DNA of 64,000 nucleotides from Antedon bifida (taxonomy: Eukaryota; Echinodermata; Crinoidea; Comatulida; Antedonidae), in contig OY727094.1 of the NCBI GenBank assembly GCA_963402885.1, positions 21,888,501 through 21,952,500 on the forward strand. The letters run 5' to 3'. The notes below the pieces were generated by a model. It was not told the DNA's origin, did not search any database, and saw nothing but the letters and a program-made list of their open reading frames with translations. Below, piece by piece: positions 11,348 through 22,797 of the stretch. A program made the translations under genes and the position numbers. Within the stretch, counting starts at the first letter, position 1. Each line of letters opens with the position of its first letter.

Positions 11348-11957
11348 AAAATTGCTGCCCTCTATTGTTGGAGTGTAGTTAACGTTGTGCATACGCCAAG
11401 TAATATTTGCCTAAGACAATTTTTATAAGACATTGCTAAGACGGTTTGATAAATAAGCTTAAGTTATTTGCTTAAGCACTTCTTAAATATTTCATCTTAA
11501 GTGCCAACCCTGGCCTTATCCAGATTTATAAGTTACTTAAAGGAATAGATCAAATATATTCCAAATATTCCAGTTAATATTGTTCGTACTATGTATATAT
11601 ATATTTTTTATCTGTAAACGATTTTAACTTTTATATGAATTTTATATTATCATTGTAAATTTTAAGCCTTTTATATATATTATGTCATTTGAATATTTAA
11701 TATTTTATGTGTTGTACTGTATGTATGTTTTATCGAGGGCCCTGAATGATCAGTTCTATTTCGAACTGGATAGGCTACCCTCAGTAAAGATGGTAATAAA
11801 TAAATAAATCCAGGGTTGGCATTTATCAATATTTGCTTATATTTTTGCTTAAGCTGAAATATTTAAGAAGTGCTTAAGCAAATAACTTAATCTTATTTAT
11901 CAAACCGTCTTAGCAGAAAAATTGTTTTAGGTAAATTTTACTCTAGAGGGCAGCAAA
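11348..11957. mobile_element. Long inverted repeat (arms 11348-11510 and 11807-11957) split by an inserted LINE tail
   Basis: The left arm contains CAAGTAATATTTGCCTAAGA, CTAAGACGGTTTGATAAATA, TTGCTTAAGCACTTCTTAAA and TGCCAACCCTGG. The right arm carries these in reverse-complement order from CCAGGGTTGGCA to GAGGGCAGCAA. With the middle removed it would form a ~150-bp near-palindrome, so it is a snapback MITE or an inverted tandem MITE pair. The centre (11525-11806) is foreign. ATCCAG occurs at both edges of the insert and is a candidate target duplication. Confidence 0.7.
11525..11806 (+). mobile_element. Probable 5'-truncated LINE 3' end with (TAAA)n tail
   Basis: The segment between the two palindrome arms ends GATGGTAATAAATAAATAAA, the microsatellite-like tail typical of jockey/CR1-type non-LTR elements. 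It has no ORF. The preceding AGGGCCCTGA and GGATAGGCTACCCTC resemble LINE 3' UTR text, but I cannot name the family. Confidence 0.45.
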
Positions 11958-12507
11958 TTATGTCTTAAGACGAAAAATCCTTGCTTACGTGTTCGCATTA
12001 GCTTTTTTCTCTTAGCGAAGGCGGAGCTATAACATTTTATCTCTGTATTTTCACTCTCAACAAGAGAGGGCGCATTCTGGCTACTATTGTTATTATTCGA
12101 AAATAGAGAAAGAGCACAACAGTCGGAAATACATACGAAAATCATTCGCTCTAAACTTAAATCAAATCAACATTTATTTATTTTTATCAATGACAGCGAC
12201 CCTTGGCAGCCGATACAGTTTTGTGAAAGTTAGTCAAATGGGTCGTACCTATCCCGAAAATATTAGTTTTGCTCGTCCAATTTCTAGGCCATCTTCATGA
12301 AGATCGATATCATTATTTTAGCGTTCGTAGTACAGCGGAAAACGCACTAGCGTAGCCTTTCCGAATTTTCAATGTTCCGGTCTAGCGCGCTCGCGTTGTC
12401 AAAAAGAATGTTTCTGTTGCAGAAATGAGATAAGACAACATTTTTCATCTTAAGGCAAAATTAACCAAATATTAACATTTTTTTCGAGCTGGAACAAGAG
12501 GCCATAA
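11958..12507. other. Spacer without recognised gene
   Basis: Between the inverted-repeat element and the LINE 3' end. I see no coding similarity, paired repeat or RNA gene. Confidence 0.45.
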
Positions 12508-12913
12508 ACTTTTTGTTTTTGTTTATTATTTATTTTCCACACACAAAATATATAACATAATATTGGTATTAAACATCATTTAGGTAAAAGAAAAAAACAG
12601 ACAAACTAGTTAAATGTCATATAATAAACCAAGTCAAGTATAGTGTGTGTGGATGGAGACCAAAATAAGTTTGAAAACAAACTTTAAGGCATGGTCACCA
12701 TTTAAAAAATCAGAGTCACAAAGAACAATATGTGATACAAATGATAATAATAATAAGCACCAAATAAGAAAAATAGACAAATGCAAAGCAAATGTAGTCT
12801 GGTTTAAGCAATATAGATATAAATAAGTTGAAGGTAGATAATAAATTATCATCCAGGTAATTGGCTATACATGATTAAATTAGAAGAAAAGAAGAAGAAG
12901 AAGAACGGGAGAC

Positions 12914-14811
12914 TTACCTGCCATACATTGAAACCAGAGAGTTTTTAAGATTTGATTTAAAAATTTTAACATTTGGTAGAGATTTAAGTGATGTATCTAA
13001 GGAATTCCATAAATTAGGGCCATTAAAAAAAATAGATTTTTTCCTAAGAAAAGATATATATTTTTCAGATGAAACATTACTTTTTGCAAATCTAGTTCTG
13101 TGATCATGAATCTCAGATGGTTGCTTAGGAAATAGTGAGGAAATATGTGCAGGTAATATGTTATTCTTAAAACGGTACATAAAAGTAAAAGTTTGTAATT
13201 TATTTATGTCAAAGATGTTAAGAACATTAAATTTATAAAATAATGGTTTGGTGTGGGCTATACGGGTTGATCCTGCACAGATCCTGAGAGCACGTTTTTG
13301 AAGTTTAAATATATTATCAATATGTGTTGTTTCAGGACCTGTCCAGGGACACAAGTATACAAATTTGTCAATTGTAGTAGCCCATGCGATATTGCAATAA
13401 TTAATATAAGGTAAGACTAAAGTATTATATAACGATAAAAGAATATGTTGGGGAAAATAAAATTTTAATTTGTTCATAACGCCAATGTTTCTAGAAATAA
13501 TATTAGACATTTTGTTAAGGTGAGGTTGCCATGTCAATTTAGAGTCTATCGTAACTCCTAGAAATTTAGTATTATTTACTTGATTAATAATGTTGTTATC
13601 AATTTCAATAACAAAAGAATCAGTATTTTTAATTTTATAATTGAAAAGAATAAAGTTAGTTTTAGAAGTATTAAGAGACAGTTTATTTGATTTGAACCAA
13701 TTAGAGACCTTGATTAATTCAGTGTTAATAATTTGAAATAGATCATTTACGTTTTTATTTGAATAAAAAATGTTGGTATCATCTGCAAAAAGAACAAAAT
13801 TTAACAAAAAAGAAGAGTTGGGAAGATCATTAACGTAAATTAAAAATAATAGAGGGCCGAGTATAGACCCCTGGGGGACGCCGCATTTAATTTGGGAGAA
13901 ATGTGAATTATAAGAGTTAAATGAAATAAATTGATGTCTATTGGCAAGGTAGCTACTAAATAAATTTAGAGCAAGACCTCTGATACCGTATCGTTCAAGT
14001 TTGCTTAAGAGAATATCATGGTCAATAGTATCAAAGGCCTTGCTCAAATCAAGAAAGATGCCAGCCGTAAAGTGATTAGTGCTTATAGCTTTGGTGATTT
14101 GATCATATATATCGATAAGTGCAAAATCAGTAGAATAAGATTTTCTGAAACCATACTGACGATTATAAAGAATATTGTGTTTAGATAGATAATTAAATAA
14201 CTTGTTATAGATGAGACGCTCAAGAATCTTGGAAAAACAGGTTAATAAAGAAATAGGCCTATAATTAGTAAACAAATGAGGGTCACCCTTTTTAAAAATA
14301 GGAACTACCTTAGCAATTTTAAGAAGATCAGGAAATATCCCATGTGAAAAGCATAGGTTGAAAATGTGGGATAGTGGTTTCGAAATTAGATTACAAATAG
14401 ATTTGACAACATTATTTGAGATGTCATCACAGCCTGGACTCTTGTTGTTTTTTAGACCTTTAATAATGTTAATAATTTCAGGTGCATTAAGATAAGATGA
14501 AAATTGGTTTAAGGGTTCATTAATAGTCTTTGCTAGATTAGGTCCGATGTTCACAAAATAATCATTAAAGTTGTTAGCAATGTCAAGTGGACTAGTAATT
14601 TTGGTTCCTTTGTGAAGAAAAAATGATGGGGGACATTTTCGTTTGTTACGACCTAAAACAGTATTAATAGTTTGCCAGGTCTTATATATATTATCTCTAT
14701 ACAAGTTAAATTTATCATTGAAATGTTGTTTACGAGAAACTTTTAATAAATTAGTTAATTTGTTTCTATATTTAATGTATTTATCTTTGTCTAATTGCTT
14801 TTTGGATTTAA
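12914..14811 (-). pseudogene. LINE reverse transcriptase domain, intact catalytic motifs
   Basis: Open for ~632 codons from IKSKKQLDKDKYIKYRNKL. RT blocks in order: SPGCDDISNNVVK, IAKVVPIFKKGD, NYRPISLLTCFSKILERL, GFRKSYSTDFAL, FLDLSKAFDTIDH, GVPQGSILGPLLFLIYVNDL, FVLFADDTNIF with the full F-A-D-D box, NTSKTNFILF and FLGVTIDSKLTW. The C-terminal part has LQKRALRICAGS and FNGPNLWNSL. The insert-like text DKFVYLCPWTGPETTHID interrupts the usual NIAWA...IFKLQKRA spacing and may be a small duplication or insertion. Nominal translation upstream of 14811 (poly-Tyr) is the TAA-repeat tail of the inserted LINE, not part of this protein. Confidence 0.92.
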
Positions 14812-15450
14812 TATAATAATAATAATAATAATAATAAGCTTTATTTAATCTCAACTAAAAGTTGTTTTTCAGTAAGACCGTGCTCAAAGGAAAACACCAA
14901 CAAAAATAAATGTAAAAAGCAAATATCAAATCAAATAATAAAACAATTACAGAAGCAAAAAAACAAAAGCAGATAATAAAACAATTACAATAAAATAAAA
15001 CAAGGATACACTTACTAACTATAAAGTTAAATAATACACTACATGAAATTAGCAGTTAACAGTTTCTTAAAAAGAGAGACAGAGTTCACATTTTTAATAT
15101 CTTCATGTAGCTCATTCCAAACCTTGGCACCTCTATATGATAAGCTACGTTTTTTGTAGTTTGTGTTTGGTTTTGGTACAATTAAATTTGGCTTAGTTCT
15201 AATATCATAGTAATTGTTTTTGATATTGAACTTATTTAATAAATATGGAGGTGCAAGGTTATTCATAATCTTAAACATAACAATAGCTTCATTTATATAT
15301 AATCTTTCATCTAAGTTCATCCAATTTAGACTTTGTAGAGCTTGAGTACTAGAGTCGGTTTGAGATTTGTTTGTAATAACTTTTGCTGCGCGATTTTGAA
15401 GAACTTGTAGTGTTTTACTTTGAGTTATATTTGAACGTCCCCAAACAACA
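14811..15450 (-). mobile_element. 5'-truncated second LINE inserted into the first
   Basis: Minus-strand insert with the C-terminal coding end (15448-15039), a short 3' UTR with AATAAA and a terminal (TTA)n run (14836-14811), the tail expected of target-primed reverse transcription. It lies precisely between linker and RT of the host LINE and in the same orientation. Target duplication unresolved because the junctions are AT-rich. Confidence 0.82.
15039..15448 (-). pseudogene. C-terminal end of a LINE reverse transcriptase
   Basis: Open frame with no stop from VWGRSNITQSKTLQVLQNRA, then AKVITNKS, SLNWMNLDERLYINEAIVMF, PNTNYKKRSLSYRGAKVWNE and FKKLLTANFM plus stop. LQNRAAKVIT and the SLSYRGAKVWNELP-like block mark the RT C-terminal region of CR1/L2/Rex-type elements. 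It lacks the polymerase domain because the insertion is 5'-truncated. Confidence 0.82.
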
Positions 15451-16775
15451 TGGTTTTTGTAAAGTTTGTTTCTTATATCTATAGATTTAATAATACCTGA
15501 AGTTATCCATGGTTTTTTTTCCTTACGAATGTTTCGTTTAGATCTAACGTGTTTAATGTGAGTATCATATATTTTAGAAAATTTGTTTAAAAATAAATTA
15601 TATGCATCATTGGGATTATTGATGTTGTAAACATCAGACCAATCAGTGGAAAGAAGATTATTAGAAAGAGATGAAATAGTACGGTCATTAATTTTTTTTT
15701 TTTAAATATGTTTCAAATTATTATTTGGTTGAAAAAGAACAGAGGAATGAATAATAGAATAAACAGGAAAATGATCTGAAATATCGGAATACAATATTCC
15801 AGGTGAAATTTTGTCTTGAATATTATTAGTAAAAATGTTATCGATAAGGGTAGCGGTTTTGGTTGTTATTCTAGTGGGTCTGTGTACTAAAGGATACAAA
15901 TTAAATTTAAACATATTACTTAAAAACTCGGAGGATTGTTTATGAGTGTTACATTTCAGCAAATCAATATTAAAGTCTCCAGCAACATAAGTCGTTTTGT
16001 CTTCGTTGTTTATTGTATCTAGAAGTAATGTAATGGAATGATTGAAAGAAACTAAAGATAATTCAGGTAAACGATAAATTGTACCTAAAATAATATTCTT
16101 GGGTTCAGAATTAATTTCAATGAAGAGAGATTCAGAATTAGGAGAAATAATACTAGAAAGGTCATTACGTAGGGTATACTGAAAACTCTGGTTCAAATAT
16201 ATGGCAACACCACCTCCCGCTCTGCTGGTTCTTGAGGAATGCAAAAGAGTATATCCTGCAATATCATAAAACATAAAATCAGTTTTGTTATTGTTAAAAA
16301 AAGTTTCAGTAAAACAAATGGCAGAAAAATTATGATTTAAAACACTTAATAGATCAGTAATGTCATTAAAGTGATTGGCAAGACTACGTGAATTCATGCT
16401 AAAAATGCTAAATGAAGGGATTATATTGGTAATTTTAGAATTAAAAGTGTCAATCAAATCATAGTTACATTCATCATTATGTTCAGGTTGCAGTGTATTA
16501 TCATCAACATAATTATTAAAAGAAATATCAAAGGGATCCAAGATTAATGATTGAAGTCTATCATAATTGATCTTCTGGTCTTGAAAAAAATATTTAAGTT
16601 CATGTCTAAATTCATCATCATCTATTATCATGTTAAAAGGAAGTAAATTACCTAAACAATCAGAGCAAATCCAGTTATCATCATTATCACAACATCGTAT
16701 GTGTGAAACATGACTACAATTGATACAGCTTAATACATCATTATTAGCCAATTTACTACAGATAAAACAATTCAT
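15450..16775 (-). pseudogene. LINE ORF2 N-terminal half: PHD-like zinc finger and AP endonuclease
   Basis: Starts MNCFICSKLANNDVLSCINC with HVSHIRCC and WICSDCL, a C-x2-C...C-x2-C...H-x2-C...C-x2-C pattern over residues 3-41 that fits a PHD-type finger, as known in some CR1-group elements. The endonuclease follows: SIFSMNSRSL, AICFTETFF (catalytic Glu), RAGGGVAIYLN, YVAGDFNIDLLK and SDISDHFPVYSI. A run of 12-13 A on the coding strand at 15690-15712 shifts the frame. After it, INDRTISSLSNNLLSTDWSD leads to KKPWITSGIIKSIDIRNKLY at the insertion point. The endonuclease itself looks complete. Confidence 0.88.
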
Positions 16776-17292
16776 GGATACAGTTTATTAAAATAACGAT
16801 ATAGTACTGTATTTAAATAAACCAGACTACCATAAGTGAATAAGGGAAGGTGCGGGATAAATCTCATTTTAACATAATCCATCATAGGTTTAATAATAAT
16901 AATAAGTAAATAAAATGTAACTCTGTTATATACAATAATAAGTGATGCGAAACTATTAAAGTGATACAATAGAGTATCAACATTCAATAGTAAAGGAAAT
17001 AGGAATATACAGCATAATACTATCATAGTGTTAACAGTATTATGCTATTATCCATTGCAAAGCAATTGAGTCCTGGAGAGGTGGCAATGGAATGTATGCA
17101 AACTAAGGAATGCTAAAACACAATAATAAAAATAGTTTAGTGTCGCCGTGACAAAAAATTTCTGGTTCCGGTTTAGGACACATGAAAAACAACAAGAGAT
17201 TAATTAAGTTCCATAAAGTAATTAAGTTAAGAATAATAATCGAACGTAAAGTTAAGTGTTAAAGTATATCATTCTTTTATGCTTGGGACCAG

Positions 17293-17635
17293 TTACTTGA
17301 ATGTAAAGACAACTCCAGTTGCTGAGCGCCATTTTCCCGCCGAGAAACGTAATTTCGTGCCTTTTTCATAGAGAGATTTTACTTCGATTTTCCACTTTCG
17401 TTTCCCAAGTAAATCTGCAGAGGTAAGATCATCAATAATGTATGTTGATACATCCTTCAATGCATCAGAGCGTTGTCGCACAACGGTGATCTTATCGGTA
17501 TACGATAAAAATTTTACCAAGATATGTGACGGCTTACCGTTAAATCCTTTGCCATCTCGATGGGCACGCTCGATTTTAGGTGGTGTTTGGAAATCAAAAT
17601 ATTCCGTCAGAAAAGTCAGTTTTTTTACTTAAAAT
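17293..17635 (-). pseudogene. L1-ORF1-like RNA-binding domain fragment
   Basis: The open frame reads FLTEYFDFQTPPKIERAHRD, GKGFNGKPSHILVKFLSYTD, then DLLGKRKWKIEVKSLYEKGT and KLRFSAGKW, ending at 17293. IERAHR.G, P..ILVKF.SY.D and the C-terminal KLRFSAGKW match the RRM/C-terminal domain of LINE ORF1 proteins (transposase_22 type), which bind element RNA. The coiled-coil N-terminus is missing. It lies ~0.5 kb upstream of the PHD-endonuclease ORF on the same strand, so it may be ORF1 of that LINE; an independent fragment is the alternative. Confidence 0.7.
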
Positions 17636-17680
17636 CACAAATTACAAATTTGGCAGAAATTTTTTGCAAATTCATTATGT

Positions 17681-17812
17681 AACACGTGGAATAACCTACT
17701 ACCTAGCCATGTAATAGAGGCAGAGACATTAAATCAATTTAAAAACTGTTTGTTTGGTGAAACATCGTCTTATCGCAGTGATGGAATTATTCTGGAACAC
17801 AAACAAGCTTAA
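17681..17812 (+). pseudogene. Short LINE RT C-terminal remnant
   Basis: Plus-strand frame NTWNNLLPSHVIEAETLNQF then KNCLFGETSSYRSDG and a TAA at 17810-17812. WNSLP..VV.AES.N.FK.RL is a recurring end motif of CR1/L2/Rex-type ORF2 proteins. Only 43 codons remain. Orientation is opposite to its neighbours, so it is an independent insertion. Confidence 0.55.
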
Positions 17813-18114
17813 GAGCGGTTGACTACAAAATCAATCTATTTCATTAAAAAGTGGCCAAATGCCAAAAAATGGATTTTCTTCATACTTTGGTAATTAATCA
17901 CACTTTAGGTAAATATAACATAACTGACATTTTTTTTAAAAAAATTAATGGTTGCCATGGTAACAGGTGTATGATTTTTGAATGAATTATGATGAAATAT
18001 GAATTTTACTCTTATTTAGATATGGCACCTATGAAAAATGAAAAGAATTTGTGAATTGTTTTTGTGAAATCTTTTTATACTTTTTACGTAAATAAAAAAA
18101 ACATGGTATTTATT

Positions 18115-20090
18115 TGAGTATTAAATTTGAGACCTTTGTCAATAGTGGTTCCTAAGTATTTTTGTTCGTCTATTTGATCTATTTCTACACCTTTAATAAT
18201 TAACTTATCATGTCCAAACATTTTTCATCTTGTATCAAATACTAATTACTATTTCTTTAGTTTTGTTTTTATTTAGTTGTAGGTAGTTTGTATCACACCA
18301 ATTCACAAATTTGTCAATCTCTTTTGTGTACGGTGACGCATCTGCTCCACGAAGATAACCGGAGATTACAGTATCATCCGCATGTTTTATCATTGAGGTT
18401 GTCTGCCTAAAGTTTCATAGTCGGAAGTATATAGCGAAAACAAAAGCGGCGAAAGGACGCATCCGTATTGCAAAGCGTTGTGCTGGAAACGTTGCTGTCC
18501 ATGCGAACGTATTGAGGTCTTTGTTGCAGAAAGTCCATGGTCAGAAGTGAGAGGTTGGGATTAATATCCATCCCTCGTAACTTTCTAATCAACAAATGCG
18601 GTTGTAAGCAATTAAAAGCGCTCGAAAAGTCAACGAAGAGTGCCCTGACAAACGTATTCCTAGTGTCAATATGCTGAAAAATATTATGCAAGAAAAAAAG
18701 AAGAATAGCATCATCAGTTCCTCTCTTGGGTCGGTAGGCAAATTGAGTAGGATCAATCGATACGCCCTCTTGGTCAAGTATACGATTCAAAATAATGTGT
18801 TCAAAACACTTCATAACATTTGAAGTGATTGCGACTGGTCGGTGATCGTTTTGGGTTACTGGATATTTTATTTTCGGAATCGGTCTAATTTCTGAAGTTT
18901 TCCAGATCTTTGGAATTTTTCCACGTTCCATGGAGTTATTAAAAATATCGCAGAAAACTCTCGACAGTTGATCACAGTATGACTTTAGAACCCGATTTGG
19001 AACATAGTCTGGCCATGTCGCCTTGTTGATTTTAACTTTCTTAAAACAAGATCGAACCTCTCCTTCATTTATTTCGATTTTTACATTTTCTTTATTTAAT
19101 TGTTCCTTGTTTGTTTAATTGTTTTGTTAAATCATCTCTTTTGAAAAATCATGTTGATCAAAACGGCAGAAGAATGTGTTAAGATCATCTGTAGTATTCG
19201 ACTCATTTTTTGGCTATGACGACTTCCTTTTATTTTGACTACCATAGCCAGTGATATCCTGCATGGTTTGCCAAGCCGCTTTCACATCGTTTTCTTTAAA
19301 ACTTCGTTCTAACTTTCCTTTGTATTGTACATTCCCTATTTTTTATCAATTTCTAATGCAATCTGTTTTTGCTTAAATTCTTTTACTATATCAGTATGTT
19401 CCTTTCAGAAAGCAGTGCTTTAAGTTCTTTCGTAAACCATTTTTTATTATTTGGGTAAATCACTTTCAATTTTCTTGGAATAATAGAGTCTGTACAGAAC
19501 TTGATAAATCCACTGATAGCTTCCACGGTTTCATTTATTTCGCAACGGTCATTTTCAAACACTGACCAATCGGTGCACTCGAATGCACCGCATATCTCTT
19601 CAATAGAAGCGCTCGACCAAATCATTGTTTGTTTGGTAACAGGTTTAATTTGTTTAATTCTTTGTTTATATTCAGGATACATCATTACCATATTATGGTC
19701 AGAACGTCCAAGCTGCGAACAGATTTTTGTTGAATATTTACACCAGGACTTTGCATAACATTTTTCAAGAATATTGTTTTGTCTGGTAGGCTTGTTAACA
19801 AACTGTTTAAACGGTCTTACTTAGACCGATTGTAATTAGCTCCATATCCTTATTACACATACGTTCTTTTAGGAACGAATTAGTACACCATGATTTATTT
19901 ATAAATATACACGTACCACCTCCTTTTGTTTTAACAGACTCTGCTGTTCTATCACATCTAAATAAATCAAAGTTCTCAATATTAACTATTTCATCTGGAA
20001 TGTTTTCATTTAGCCAGGTTTCGGACAAACAAATAACATTGGCTTCCCGATACAAATATCTTAAACATTCTCGTAATTCTTCCATTTTTT
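18115..20090 (-). pseudogene. Degenerate LINE ORF2 with a deletion inside the endonuclease
   Basis: Minus-strand pieces: endonuclease start (20085-19807: MEELRECLRYLY, NVICLSETWL, KGGGTCIFINKSW), then a jump to QLGRSDHNMVMMYPEYKQRI (~19730-19660), so the central GDFN block is gone. Next are the linker (WFTKELKALLSERNILI, ending 19386) and RT (18931-18407: IPKIWKTSEIRPIPKI, DHRPVAITSNVMKCFEHIIL, FAYRPKRGTDDAI, LFVDFSSAFN). In a shifted frame come YGCVLSPLLFSLYTSDYE and HADDTVISGYL, then KYLGTTIDKGLKFNTQI (~18185-18115). RPVAITSN and LFVDFSSAFN are familiar from Rex1/L2-type elements. Several frameshifts and stops; inactive. Confidence 0.85.
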
Positions 20091-20113
20091 TTTAACGCTT
20101 CAAAAGGGGTGCT

Positions 20114-20345
20114 GGTCAACCCGTACCCAAACCAACCCGTACCCATGCCAACTCGTACCCAACTTGGCTAACCCGTACCCAAATAATTGGTCAACTCGTA
20201 CCCACTTTGGCTAACCCGTACCCAAACCAACCCGTACCCATGCCAACTCGTACCTAAATATTTGGCTTACTCGTACCCAAGTATTTGGCTTACTCGTACC
20301 CATTATTTGGCTTACTCGTACCCATTATTTGGCCTACTCGTACCC
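20114..20345. repeat. Left minisatellite arm (CGTACCCA units)
   Basis: Twelve copies of a CGTACC core spaced by 13-22 bases, with spacers alternating between CAAACCAACC, TGCCAACT, TTGGCTAACC and TTGGCTTACT types. The last four copies have nearly uniform ~21-base spacing, which suggests recent local amplification. Confidence 0.85.
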
Positions 20346-20754
20346 AATTTGAATAATTACTTGTAATCGGTAGTGGTATGCTTTGCCGTATGAATATTTT
20401 TATATTTAAATTGTTTTTTTATTTTACAGGTCTCGGTGAAATGTGTGCTAATAAAAATGACCATTGATTTGTTTGTAAACTTCGTTTAATTCGTTTATAA
20501 ACGTATGTTTGATGTGTCTTTTTTATTTACGTAAGAGAACATTAATTAATAAAAAAATATTTTAACTGTTGTATAGTATTACAATTCTCAATTAAGCCCA
20601 GGTAAAGTAGGCCTACCAACAACGTATAATTTTTATACTTATCAATTTTCATCACCTAATTATCTTCCCTGATTAGATTCGATCAAGTAATTATTATTTC
20701 TATTGTATTGGTAATTTAAAATTAGTTGAATTAACAACGCCCTGTTTTAAGCAA

Positions 20755-21720
20755 AAAGCCCACAGGGCTATGGGGTCGAATTACTTGTAGATTTCGTGTT
20801 ACGTGTTTTTGTTGACCGGGATTAATCTTTTATTATTTATTATTTATTACGCATTTATAGGGCGTCAAAGAGACGACTCAGTCGTATGATCGTTTTCCAT
20901 ATATTGTATTTATTAATAATTCAGTGAAATGATCATATCGGGAATCATAATTATACACGTACTGTTAGGCCTGCATGGCTATGGGGTAGAATTACTCGTA
21001 GATTTCGTGTTACATGTTTTTGCTGACCGGGATTAACCTTTTATTATAAAAAAACACGCATTTATAGGGCGTCAAAGAGACGACTCAGTAATGACGTATG
21101 ATCGTTTTCCATATATTGTATTTATTAATAATTCAGTGAAATGATCATATCGGGGATCATAATTATACACTTACTGTAAGGCATGCAGGGCTATGGGGTC
21201 GAATTACTCGTAGATTTCGTGTTACGTGTTTTTGCTGACCGGGATTAACCTTTTATTATAAAAAAAACACGCATTTATAGGGCGTCAAAGAGACGACTCA
21301 GCAATGACTATGATCGTTTTCAATATATATTTTATTTATTAATAATTCAGTGAAATGATCATATACACGTACTGTAAGGCAATTAAACATTTTGGAAGAT
21401 TTTCTTCTATAACATGCAGCTACGTGTTTTTGCTGACTGGGGATTCCTCTTTTATATTAAAAAAACGCATTTGTAGTGTGTCAAAAAATAGACAACGCAA
21501 TGTGGCGATGATCGTTTTCTATTTATTTTTTTTCTTAAATAATTCAGTAAAATGATCTGTTTGTTTACAGCAATTAAACATTTTTGGTAGATGTTTCCTC
21601 AATAACAGCTAGCTACGTGTTTTTGCTGACGAGGGATTCCCTTTTTTAAAAAAAAATACGCATTCTATAATGTGTCAAATAAGACAAATTAATGACCTAC
21701 GACCGTTTTTCCATGGCAAC
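20755..21720. repeat. Tandem array, five ~195-212-bp units
   Basis: The ACGTGTTTTTGCTGAC-like block starts at 20801, 21012, 21224, 21422 and 21615, so the periods are 211, 212, 198 and 193. The first three units share GGCTATGGGGT, GGGCGTCAAAGAGACGACTC and AATAATTCAGTGAAATGATC and are nearly identical. Units four and five are clearly diverged. No coding potential. Confidence 0.88.
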
Positions 21721-22683
21721 GGATGTCGTATTATTTACTAAAATAATATAAACGTTCTGAAGGCCTACCTACACGTGTCTGAGTATATTTAGGCCTACGT
21801 ATCTGTCAGCGATAAGATGATTTTTTTTTACGTTTTATTAGTATGTATTTCGGTTTTTTTAGTCATAATAATACAGTAATAATCATTATAAAATGAAAAC
21901 GTAATAACAGCAAATGTCGTACGTCGTTTGTAATTAAATGTTAAATTATTGGAGGTTACCTTTTATTATTATTCTCACATCCGTCATTGTATACTAGGGG
22001 ATTTGTTTTATAAACGGCAATAGGCCTAATCTACTTTCATTATTCTGCTCACTTAGCAGCAAAAATGAGGCTGGTATCCACTTAAATAGTTTCGTAATTT
22101 TAAAATACGAGTGACTACTTGAAAATGTATTAAATATTTTCGAAATGTTAAAACAGTTTAATATTTTCCAAAACTTGCAAAACAAAACAACAAAAAACAT
22201 TTTTAAAACGATTTTCAAAAAGCACATTAGGCCTACTTCATTATCTGTAAAATAAAATGAAAAAACAAATTATGTATAAAAGATATTCATGTTTACTTTT
22301 AATAATTCAAGTTTTCATCATCACAGACTAGTGGGTATTTCAATTTCCGTGTACTACTATTCGTAGTAAATAATAGATTAATAACTATTCATAAATGAAA
22401 AAAAAATAGAATGCAGCACAGCCGACCACTGACATCTTCAACAGAGCCATATAAATAGCTCTGACCTTCAATGTAAAACAGCGCCCTCAAGTATTAACTT
22501 GACCTAATAACGACGTACCAAATACGATGAAATCTGTGCTTTTTTCGTACGAGTCTGTACATATTATTATACTTTTTAGGTCAATAGTTTTTGCCATTAT
22601 AATATCGAACATATGATTGGTATCTAAAAATGTAATAAAACTGGGTTTAAATGTAATATAAATATACTTTAAATAGCATTAAA

Positions 22684-22797
22684 CTTGGGTACGGGCCAGC
22701 CAATGATGGGTACGGGTCAGCCAAAATTTTGGGTACGAGTAAGCCAAAATTTGGGTACGAGTTGGTGGGTACGAGTTGGCATGGGTACGGGTTGACC
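22684..22797. repeat. Right minisatellite arm (TGGGTACG units)
   Basis: Six copies of GGTACG in reverse orientation to the left arm, with spacers GGCCAGCCAA, AGTAAGCCAAAAT and AGTTGGCA. It ends in the same 16-base terminal unit as the left arm. Confidence 0.82.

Larger units (their letters stand above)
12508..17150 (-). mobile_element. Nearly complete PHD-endonuclease-RT LINE (CR1/L2-like), interrupted by another LINE
   Basis: On the minus strand: a 5' region to ~17150, a PHD-finger plus endonuclease ORF (16775-15702), a linker (15700-15450), a foreign insert (15450-14811), the RT ORF (14811-12914) and a ~400-base 3' UTR ending in an A-rich tail (ATAAATAATAAACAAAAACA near 12535-12508). Removing the insert joins KLYKNH to IKSKKQLDKD, exactly as expected for the linker between endonuclease and RT. 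Only a homopolymer frameshift at 15690-15712 and the insert disrupt it. The L1-ORF1-like fragment at 17293-17635 may be its ORF1. Confidence 0.85.
20114..22797. mobile_element. Foldback-like element with minisatellite inverted arms
   Basis: Begins GGTCAACCCGTACCCA at 20114 and ends with its exact reverse complement TGGGTACGGGTTGACC at 22797. Each arm is a tandem array of a short (..)CGTACCCA unit: 12 copies on the left (to ~20345), 6 in inverse orientation on the right (from ~22684). The arms do not extend past the arrays. Inside lie a 5-copy tandem array and AT-rich non-coding DNA; no transposase. Tandem-repeat inverted termini are the hallmark of foldback elements (Drosophila FB, sea urchin TU). 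The target duplication is not clear. It sits at the 5' end of the LINE fragment ending at 20090. Confidence 0.68.

Noticed and set aside
20114-20345. Regular short repeats that could look like a CRISPR array
   Set aside because: Repeat cores are 6-8 bases with related, not unique, spacers, in a eukaryotic context with an inverted partner array: a minisatellite.
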